Shown piece by piece: positions 20,601-26,364 of a stretch of 26,364 bases of DNA. A model generated the notes under the pieces. It was not told the DNA's origin. It made no database searches and saw nothing but the letters and a program-made list of their open reading frames with translations. Made by a program: the position numbers and the translations under genes. Within the stretch, counting starts at the first letter, position 1. Every line of letters starts with the position of its first letter. Origin of the DNA: a virus. Where the stretch lies: positions 1 through 26,364 of IMG/VR virus record IMGVR_UViG_3300032242_001355. One strand, given 5' to 3'.

Positions 20601-21095
20601 TTATTTTTGAGTTACTGCTCCAGCAACTTCAGAAGGAGTGATGCTGTAAAGGTCTGGCCAAGCCATAGCGCCAGGGAAACCTGCATACCAGAGGGCTCCA
20701 GCCACCAATCCAGAGCAAATCCAAGTACGAGATTTACGTAGGCATATGGCGTCTGGGAGTATGTTATCCAGGGCACATGAAAGTATGCTAAGATAACTGT
20801 ATTTCAGGCCCACCTGAGAGCGAGCGAACCTTAGAACAAGTTCACGGTTCGTTGTACTCGGTAGTTCCACTACCTCGTACGTGCCACCAAAAGCAGATTC
20901 ATCAAGAGTTAAGTTGTCGGTGATACCCTTCGGTTGGGCTTGGATGAGGTACCACTTACCGTCCACGTATCTGTCCAAAATGGCAACGTGATTCCATTTC
21001 GAGTAGTTGGAGTAGGGCATAAAGTGTTGCGCCCAACGGATACTCTTACCGATAATTCCTTTGGTTGAGCAAAATACAAGGTCACCTGGATTCAT
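20601..21095 (-). CDS. Permuted papain-fold (YiiX/C92-like) hydrolase
   Basis: This 164-residue protein has the circularly permuted NlpC/P60 arrangement: PGDLVFCSTKG at the start, then His36 in WNHVAIL, and only later Cys127 in TWICSGLVAGAL. In this family the His comes before the nucleophile Cys, and enzymes cleave amide bonds in peptidoglycan or lipoproteins. It follows a membrane-protein run and probably belongs to the cell-wall module. The start codon overlaps the upstream gene by 14 bases. Substrate unproven. Confidence 0.8.
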   Translation of the reverse strand: MNPGDLVFCSTKGIIGKSIRWAQHFMPYSNYSKWNHVAILDRYVDGKWYLIQAQPKGITDNLTLDESAFGGTYEVVELPSTTNRELVLRFARSQVGLKYSYLSILSCALDNILPDAICLRKSRTWICSGLVAGALWYAGFPGAMAWPDLYSITPSEVAGAVTQK

Positions 21096-21417
21096 CTTTC
21101 CCCTCTAGGTAATCGACACGTGCTTCTAGTGCCGCTAAATCGTAATCTTGACGTTGGTCAGTAACGTCTTCAATGTTCTCGTGACCGTGACGTGTAGCAA
21201 AGTACGTGCTTATGTATGCAGACACAAGACAGAAGCAAACCAATTGCCATGTGAAGTGACTGACTGCTGTCTTAATGCAGAAGATATTGGCAAGCCAGTA
21301 GCCCACCTCGGTCATGCCTGCTACGTGTGGTCGTCCTCGTGCCTCGGCTTGAACCATGAGTACAGAGAATACGTTGGCCACACCAAGTGATAAAGCCGCT
21401 AGTAATGCAATCTTCAT
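21082..21417 (-). CDS. Membrane protein with C-terminal coiled coil
   Basis: This 111-residue protein begins with a signal-anchor-like segment (MKIALLAALSLGVANVFSVL). It has further hydrophobic stretches (VGYWLANIFCIK and WQLVCFCLVSAYISTY) and a charged C-terminal helix (DYDLAALEARVDYLEGKDES). Three membrane spans with a cytoplasmic helix fit holin or spanin-like lysis proteins. Overlaps with both neighbours (ATGA upstream) place it in the lysis run. No family is recognised. Confidence 0.75.
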   Translation of the reverse strand: MKIALLAALSLGVANVFSVLMVQAEARGRPHVAGMTEVGYWLANIFCIKTAVSHFTWQLVCFCLVSAYISTYFATRHGHENIEDVTDQRQDYDLAALEARVDYLEGKDESR

Positions 21418-21767
21418 TTGTCGTCCTTAAGTAGTTTGTGTATTTCTTGCACCAGAGCATGTGTCTCTAGGTCTAGTTGGTAATCCTTAACCGAATGCTC
21501 GGTGTCTTTCTTTTGCATCTCGTCAGAGATACGGTCTGCTCGCTTGGCTGAGATAAGCAACACTGAACCTTGTAGACCAGCCACCATAGAAAGCACTAGG
21601 TTAAGCCTGAAGAATGGTGCAGGGTCAATGCCGAAACCGGCAGAGAGAATCCATAGAACCATGGCGCTACAAAATACAATAAGGAATGTCCAGGTACCCA
21701 TGCCATGACGCATGAGGTCTGCACATTTTTCCCCAAACGTACGTTTCTTATTCGTATTCAAGTTCAT
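21414..21767 (-). CDS. DUF1003-like membrane protein
   Basis: I chose the ATG at 21767 (MNLNTNKKRTFGEKCADLMR). A GTG ten codons earlier is also open, and neither has a strong ribosome-binding site. The 117-residue product has GTWTFLIVFCSAMVLWILS and PAPFFRLNLVLSMVAGLQGS, the two-helix pattern of DUF1003. A C-terminal coiled region follows (SDEMQKKDTEHSVKDYQLD and HALVQEIHKLL). DUF1003 proteins are inner-membrane proteins of unknown role. Its place between lysis genes suggests a holin-like or regulatory part. Confidence 0.8.
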   Translation of the reverse strand: MNLNTNKKRTFGEKCADLMRHGMGTWTFLIVFCSAMVLWILSAGFGIDPAPFFRLNLVLSMVAGLQGSVLLISAKRADRISDEMQKKDTEHSVKDYQLDLETHALVQEIHKLLKDDK

Positions 21768-22017
21768 TAAGGTGGGCTTCGAGGTCTTTGGTGACACGCT
21801 TAATGGCTTTCTTGTTCTTCTTTTGTTCTTCGATAATTTCTATTACTGCTTTTTCTATTCTGTCCACGGCGTCCCGCAGTGAACTACCGTGATTTGGCGA
21901 CAACTCAGCCGTCACTTTCTTCCATACAATTCTGCCTACAAAGAATAAAACGGGGAACACAAAAACGGCAAGCAACTGTGCGATGCTGGCCGCTTTGTTC
22001 ACGTCAAAGGCAATCAT
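21748..22017 (-). CDS. Single-span membrane protein with coiled coil (holin-like)
   Basis: This 89-residue protein has one hydrophobic segment at residues 12-33 (IAQLLAVFVFPVLFFVGRIV). A long charged helix follows (DAVDRIEKAVIEIIEEQKKN). One membrane span near the N-terminus plus a cytoplasmic coiled coil is typical of class-III holins or antiholins and of actinophage DUF2746-type proteins. It starts as ATGA after the endolysin, a classic lysis-cassette order. Confidence 0.78.
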   Translation of the reverse strand: MIAFDVNKAASIAQLLAVFVFPVLFFVGRIVWKKVTAELSPNHGSSLRDAVDRIEKAVIEIIEEQKKNKKAIKRVTKDLEAHLNELEYE

Positions 22018-22496
22018 GCGGGCGGAGTGTGTATGTTCTTGTCGCTTGTAGCAGTAGTGTTAAAGCGAAGGTATGTTTGTGGAAGTCGTCCATCTTGTGA
22101 CACGTGGCAGTACGAGGGGTCCCCGGCCTGTCCATGGGAGATGGTTAATGGGTTCTTGCTACCGTCAACACCTACAACAAGTGCAGTGTGCCAACCGGTT
22201 CCTGGTCCGTACACAATAACGTCGCCAGGCTGTACGTCCTTGAGTGCAATCTTCTGACCGTGAGAAAGCAGTGTGCCTGTGTAACCGGTGTGGTTGTAGC
22301 CCATGCCGTTAGGGTCTGGTGCGCCAGCCCAGTTGTAGCAGAGGGTCACGAAGGCAGAGCAGTCAGCGTTGACAGGCAACTTACCTGGCTTATCAATACC
22401 ACTCATGCGTAATGGACCTTCGGTGTAATTGAACTTAGTGTGGTTAGCCGCAGCCCACTTAGCCCATGCAACAATGTTCTGTCTTACGTCTGTCAT
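22014..22496 (-). CDS. NlpC/P60 endolysin
   Basis: The ATG at 22496 (MTDVRQNIVAWAKWAAANHT) overlaps the stop of the upstream zinc gene as TAATG; the longer frame lacks support. This 160-residue single-domain enzyme has the catalytic Cys46 (NADCSAFV), His103 (GWHTALVVG) and His121 (ISHGQAG) of NlpC/P60 peptidases. These cut peptide bridges in peptidoglycan, usually D-Glu-meso-DAP. There is no signal peptide and no separate cell-wall-binding domain, so it needs a holin, and the next three genes encode membrane proteins. Likely the main lysis endolysin. Confidence 0.9.
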   Translation of the reverse strand: MTDVRQNIVAWAKWAAANHTKFNYTEGPLRMSGIDKPGKLPVNADCSAFVTLCYNWAGAPDPNGMGYNHTGYTGTLLSHGQKIALKDVQPGDVIVYGPGTGWHTALVVGVDGSKNPLTISHGQAGDPSYCHVSQDGRLPQTYLRFNTTATSDKNIHTPPA

Positions 22497-22663
22497 TACA
22501 CTCCTTTGATTTCTGTGATGCATGATGCTCCGCAGAGAATCAATGCGTGAGGGTATGTCGATGCGAGTGGTCCTACTGCGTCAAACGAGACACGTAGGTA
22601 TCCTGCCGATGGTTCGATAACCTCGTTGCACCCATCGCATGTTGCTGTAGTCGTGAACCCCAT
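22496..22663 (-). CDS. Small CxxC zinc-binding protein, paralogue B
   Basis: This 55-residue protein from the ATG at 22663 (MGFTTTATCDGCNEVIEPSA) has CDGC and a distal CGASC, with a beta-rich centre. It starts as TAATG at the end of paralogue A and shares its Cys spacing and overall layout, so the two look like a tandem duplication. Four Cys could hold one zinc. Small proteins of this kind occur near tail-fibre genes in actinophages, with unknown function. Confidence 0.75.
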   Translation of the reverse strand: MGFTTTATCDGCNEVIEPSAGYLRVSFDAVGPLASTYPHALILCGASCITEIKGV

Positions 22664-22842
22664 TAGGCCAACTTTGAAGCCCATGCCTTGAGGCATGTGG
22701 TGTCGCAGAAAGCAATGACGTTTGCAAACGGTGGTGCAACAGTTCCAACTGGCTGTGTTTGCATGTAGAAAAAGTTCATGCCTTCGCCAAGTGTCTCGTT
22801 GCAGTCGTCACATGTGATTACTGTTGTTTGTGCTATTCCCAT
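22663..22842 (-). CDS. Small CxxC zinc-binding protein, paralogue A
   Basis: The frame runs from the ATG at 22842 to TAA at 22663 (59 residues). AAGGAG lies five bases before the start. The product contains VITCDDCNETLGEGMNFFYM and later FCDTTCLKAWA. The CDDC and CDTTC pairs correspond to CDGC and CGASC in paralogue B. It lies directly after the tail-fibre gene. Function unknown; a metal-stabilised accessory or assembly factor is possible. Confidence 0.75.
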   Translation of the reverse strand: MGIAQTTVITCDDCNETLGEGMNFFYMQTQPVGTVAPPFANVIAFCDTTCLKAWASKLA

Positions 22843-22851
22843 AATTTCTCC

Positions 22852-24195
22852 TTAAGAAATTCCTATTACTGATATATTTCCGTTGTAAAACGTACCTGTT
22901 CCCGAACTCATGTAAACAGTTCCAGACATAGTTAAAGATGTTGTTGGACCATAAGTATTTACTAAGTGCGTAGATACAACTGTTGTTGCAATTCCTGATG
23001 CGTTAGCAGGTACAGTCACACCAGAGTCAGGGCTGTACCCACCAGAATTAACTAAAAGACCAACAGAAACAGTTGTGTTGGCAGTTGTTCTTACGGTTCC
23101 GGTAACGGTGACAAGGTAGTTACTAAAACCAATAATGCCACTAATGCTCCAACCAGAAGGTGTTGATGCTGATGTTGTTACAGATGCTCCAGGGCCTTGG
23201 TTTGTAACAGCCCATGCTTGGTTAGTCGCTCCACCACCCGTAGGAGTTGTAGCGGCCCACGCAGTTCCGTTCCATGATGGAACTTGACCAACGCTAGGTG
23301 ATGCAGCCTGTGGTACCCAAGCGTTTGCTGCTCCTGAGTAAGCCAGAATAGAACCAGTTGATACGGTTCCAGAAGCGCTGACTGTGTTGCCTTGCAACTT
23401 TGCAATGGAGGGGTTAGGGTAACTGCCGGTTAGGTCGCCACTGCTAATGCTTGAACTGGTTGTAATGGCAGTAACAGATGAGTACGACGAGCCATTCCAT
23501 TGCCAAACGTTTCCGCTTGTAGGTGCTGGCGTCGAAGTCCAGGCGGTACCGTTCCAGTACATCATTGAACCAGAAAAAGCAGTGCCACCACCAGGTTGCC
23601 AACTGCCACCACCAATTAAAGAACTGTACGTTAAGAAGTTACCGTTGGTGGGTGCAGAGATTCCTGAAACATTAAGTGGTGTGTTCTGTAGAGCACTGAC
23701 TGTTGTCTGTCCAGCGTTAGTAAATGTGATGTCACCATAGACAGACTTAGGAACCCATGAACCGCCACTGGCGCTATTCCATACAAGAATCTGAGCATTG
23801 GCTGTTGGCACTGCTGCAGATGTCCAGGCATTACCGTTCCAATAGTTAATTGCACCAGCACCCAGAGGATTGCTCATTCCAATCCATTGGTTTCCCAAGA
23901 CTGTTGAGTAGGCAAGGATACCACCGCTAAAAGGAACGTAAGAACCTGTGGTGTTAACAGCAACGTTATTAAGTGCTGTGACAATAGCAGAAACTGAACC
24001 AGTACCCGAAGCCGTAACGTCTCCCGTTAAGGCTGTAATGCCACCTGAAGAAGTACCGATGTTGGGTGACTGGACAGGTGCGAACACCTTGGGGTTAACC
24101 CACTCAACGTCAGTGCCGTGTCCTTTCGATGCAAGGACACTTCCCTTGGCCGTTGTAGGCGGTGGCGTCCATATAGGATGCGCTTGTTTTTTCAT
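22852..24195 (-). CDS. Tail-fibre / receptor-binding protein with repeats
   Basis: This 447-residue protein is rich in Ser, Thr, Gly and Asn, as expected for trimeric fibres. It repeats two motifs: G-D-(V/I/L)-T at about residues 58, 154 and 253 (GDLTGSYPNPSIAKLQGN is typical of phage fibres) and W-N-G near 119, 214, 233 and 308. The C-terminal ~120 residues lack these repeats and may be the receptor-binding head. It starts as ATGA after the large tail protein. Such genes evolve rapidly by repeat exchange. Host receptor unknown. Confidence 0.85.
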   Translation of the reverse strand: MKKQAHPIWTPPPTTAKGSVLASKGHGTDVEWVNPKVFAPVQSPNIGTSSGGITALTGDVTASGTGSVSAIVTALNNVAVNTTGSYVPFSGGILAYSTVLGNQWIGMSNPLGAGAINYWNGNAWTSAAVPTANAQILVWNSASGGSWVPKSVYGDITFTNAGQTTVSALQNTPLNVSGISAPTNGNFLTYSSLIGGGSWQPGGGTAFSGSMMYWNGTAWTSTPAPTSGNVWQWNGSSYSSVTAITTSSSISSGDLTGSYPNPSIAKLQGNTVSASGTVSTGSILAYSGAANAWVPQAASPSVGQVPSWNGTAWAATTPTGGGATNQAWAVTNQGPGASVTTSASTPSGWSISGIIGFSNYLVTVTGTVRTTANTTVSVGLLVNSGGYSPDSGVTVPANASGIATTVVSTHLVNTYGPTTSLTMSGTVYMSSGTGTFYNGNISVIGIS

Positions 24196-26364
24196 GTCGT
24201 AGACGGCGGGTTGTAGGAGTACTGACCAATAGTCTTCATGCTGATTACTAAGTCTCCTTCGTAACCATTCTCAAAGTTGTCACGACGCTTGTGAGGAATC
24301 CAGTCAAGTGAATCGATAACTGCGGTAGAAGACAACGGACCTTCTGTGTAGGTAATGATGTCTGCGTTCTGACGACGTTGCTCAAGCCAGTAAAACTCTG
24401 CGTATGGGTCCTGGTAAATCTCCAGGCCGTCTACTACTGCTACTGAGAACAGTTGTACAACTACAGAAATTTCAGTTCCCTGAACAACGCCAGGCCATGA
24501 TTTAACAACCCATCGGTGCAACTTAGGAGTGTTGGCTGTGTTGGTAGTAGACAGAGTTATTGTTGTCTGGAACTGATTAGCACGGACATTAGGGAAGTCG
24601 TATGTGCTAGGTGTTTTAGTGTCTACGGTAAGAGTTGGAGTTGTGCTACCAGTAGTTCCAGGTTCAAGAACAACGCTAGGCAAAACAGAAGTACCACTAG
24701 GCGTTTCGGCATTGTACTGAACGTAGACCGGAATCTTTGGGTCAGCAATACCGTAGTCGAAGATACCCGATGTAATGGTTCCGCTAGATACGTATTGGCT
24801 TACTGAAATACCAGAGCCCATGTTAGTTGCGTACGGTCCGTAGATTCCTAGACCTGCAACAGCCATGATAGGCGTGTTGGTAATTGGGTCCCAGTCAAGA
24901 GAGTTAATGATTCCCTGACCTGTAACCATAATGTCAGAAGCGTATGCAGGTGCTAGCGGGTCACCGTTAATAAACGTACCAAGGTCAAGACGACCAAGAC
25001 CGGTGCTAACACTGTCGTAGTTGTTCCATGTGAACCATACGTAACGACCGTCACCAACAATGCCTGTAACAGGTGTGTTGATTGGCTGAAGGATGTTAGG
25101 AATCAATGGACCGGACTTAAGGTCACCACTCGCTGTGGCACTTGGGTCATAGACAGAAAGAGTCTGAGCCATGCGTACACCACGGTTGGTACCAATGAAT
25201 ATGAAGTTCAAGTACGAACGAAGAACTGTCGGGTACTCGTCAGGAGACATCGGCAAAGCCTGGACAGGAACGTCAAGGTTCCAAGGTTGTGTAACAGATG
25301 TAGCGGTAATGGTTTGGATGCCGCTACTACTTGTGGTAGATGCACCGAGCATGTCAGAGCGGTAAATACATCCACTGCCCTTGTTACCCAAAGGCGACTT
25401 TACGTATCCACCAAAGTACACCTGTGTTGGTCCACCTGTAGCGGTTGACCATACCCAGTTAGGGTTGTCATGCGTTACAAGAACGTCTGGCGGGATAGAA
25501 CTGGTTACAGTTCCACCAAGGCCAACCTGATAGTTAGCAGGAATAAGCGATGTGTCTGTGTTGTAAATAGTAAATACAGTGTTACTGATAACAGTGTTTA
25601 CAAGAAACTTGGCGTTGAAGGGACTAGAGTTGCCAGCATTCTGCAAAACGTCAACTGTTGAACCGTAGTACGTTCCACCGTTAACTAGGTAACGCCAGTC
25701 AGCCGAAGGAATCGTAGAGTTGGCATACGAAAGCGATACTGCGCTTGCATTGGTAACTGTAACGTTAGAGTCAGTAACAGGAGTGTAATGACCAGACGAA
25801 GTTTCAATGTTGTATTTAACGTTGATTACATCACCAATAGAAAAAGGATTGTCTGCGTAGGTAAAACTAAGAGTGACCGTAGCGTCTGTAATAGAGGTAA
25901 CAGTGACAAGAGGCGAAAGCATATAGGTGCTTGAGTTGTCAATAGTAATTGGTTGCCCTGGTGCTAAATTGTGAGGAGTTTTAGTAACCACTGTGGCAAC
26001 TCCGGTGCTACCAACAGTGGCATTAGCAGTGACTGTTTGGATAGGAGCAGATACGTCACCAACGCTAGGAACGTTACCGAAGAATGGGTAACTGGTTGAT
26101 GTACGTGGCTGGAAAGCGTAAAGGCGTCCAAGCGAAGCAGCGAGCAATTGGTCATTAGCCCAAGAAATCATTTGGTAACCAGCAGTGCTGTATGGAGCGT
26201 TCAGGTCGTTTGCGGCGTAAAGAGCAAAGGTGTTCACTGTCCCTGGTGTCGCATAGTAGATACCGGTGTCTGTTGCAAGGTACACAACTGTGTCGTTGGT
26301 AGTAATGTCATAAACAACCGATGGGCCAGAAAGCGGCATTGAAATTGCAGTCCAAGTTCCGCTA
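24192..26364 (-). CDS. Large tail or baseplate protein, 5' end outside window
   Basis: The frame is open across the window edge. An ATG at 26339 exists, but the preceding codons (SGTWTAIS) read as natural protein, so the true start is probably upstream. The visible ~723 residues are beta-rich with Thr, Ser, Gly and Asn (YLATDTGIYYATPG, HNLAPGQPITIDNSS). Repeated TDTG- and WSTATGG-like turns suggest a beta-propeller or carbohydrate-binding surface. It lies just upstream of the tail fibre. Baseplate, minor tail or second receptor-binding protein are all possible. Confidence 0.8.
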   Translation of the reverse strand, partial: SGTWTAISMPLSGPSVVYDITTNDTVVYLATDTGIYYATPGTVNTFALYAANDLNAPYSTAGYQMISWANDQLLAASLGRLYAFQPRTSTSYPFFGNVPSVGDVSAPIQTVTANATVGSTGVATVVTKTPHNLAPGQPITIDNSSTYMLSPLVTVTSITDATVTLSFTYADNPFSIGDVINVKYNIETSSGHYTPVTDSNVTVTNASAVSLSYANSTIPSADWRYLVNGGTYYGSTVDVLQNAGNSSPFNAKFLVNTVISNTVFTIYNTDTSLIPANYQVGLGGTVTSSIPPDVLVTHDNPNWVWSTATGGPTQVYFGGYVKSPLGNKGSGCIYRSDMLGASTTSSSGIQTITATSVTQPWNLDVPVQALPMSPDEYPTVLRSYLNFIFIGTNRGVRMAQTLSVYDPSATASGDLKSGPLIPNILQPINTPVTGIVGDGRYVWFTWNNYDSVSTGLGRLDLGTFINGDPLAPAYASDIMVTGQGIINSLDWDPITNTPIMAVAGLGIYGPYATNMGSGISVSQYVSSGTITSGIFDYGIADPKIPVYVQYNAETPSGTSVLPSVVLEPGTTGSTTPTLTVDTKTPSTYDFPNVRANQFQTTITLSTTNTANTPKLHRWVVKSWPGVVQGTEISVVVQLFSVAVVDGLEIYQDPYAEFYWLEQRRQNADIITYTEGPLSSTAVIDSLDWIPHKRRDNFENGYEGDLVISMKTIGQYSYNPPSTT

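Overview
The window is a segment of a tailed double-stranded DNA phage (Caudoviricetes) or prophage. Every protein-coding gene I can support lies on the minus strand, so the map reads from high to low coordinates. An actinobacterial host is likely: there are two WhiB-family proteins, one carrying the Cys/His-rich tail common in actinophages, and a proteasome-beta-like peptidase and small CxxC proteins typical of actinophages. Genes are packed with one-base TAATG or four-base ATGA/GTGA overlaps. Both window edges cut through genes.

Region by region, in the direction of transcription. (1) 26364-22496: a large tail or baseplate protein (5' end cut), a repetitive tail fibre and two tandem small zinc-binding paralogues. 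(2) 22496-20601: a cell-wall and lysis block with an NlpC/P60 endolysin, three small membrane proteins (one DUF1003-like) and a permuted papain-fold hydrolase. (3) 20526-12738: a metabolism and replication block with a metallophosphoesterase, a glycosyltransferase-methyltransferase fusion, a Cas4/RecB-like Fe-S nuclease, an ERF single-strand annealing protein, a proteasome-like Ntn hydrolase, a lytic transglycosylase, a DUF1599/Nmad1-like protein, a replication-initiator-like protein, WhiB, a Holliday-junction-resolvase-like nuclease, SSB and a second WhiB. (4) 12668-12041: three small unknown genes behind their own promoter. (5) 12040-11249: about 790 gene-free bases dense in signals. It holds tandem hairpins, a terminator, a promoter whose spacer is filled by a perfect Gram-positive LexA/SOS box, and three 25-bp dyad repeats. 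(6) 11248-9132: a GC-richer four-gene operon with a zinc-finger amidoligase, a class-II glutamine amidotransferase and two small proteins. (7) 9131-7933: about 1.2 kb without genes, rich in helices that read best as plus-strand RNA. I interpret it as a large structured noncoding RNA. (8) 7932-1: two tiny basic genes, a holin-like protein, an 82-residue unknown, terminase large subunit, portal, a disordered protein and a very large probable virion protein (3' end cut).

In outline, ERF, SSB, the two PD-(D/E)XK nucleases and the initiator-like protein form a recombination-dependent replication module. The peptidase, transglycosylase and papain-like enzyme form the cell-wall attack set. The amidoligase and amidotransferase look like a peptide or amide-bond modification module placed between two regulatory, possibly RNA-producing, intergenic regions. 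The most novel material is in those regions: the SOS-box promoter with its triplicated dyads, and the structured RNA. All functional calls come from reading motifs by eye; no database search was run.
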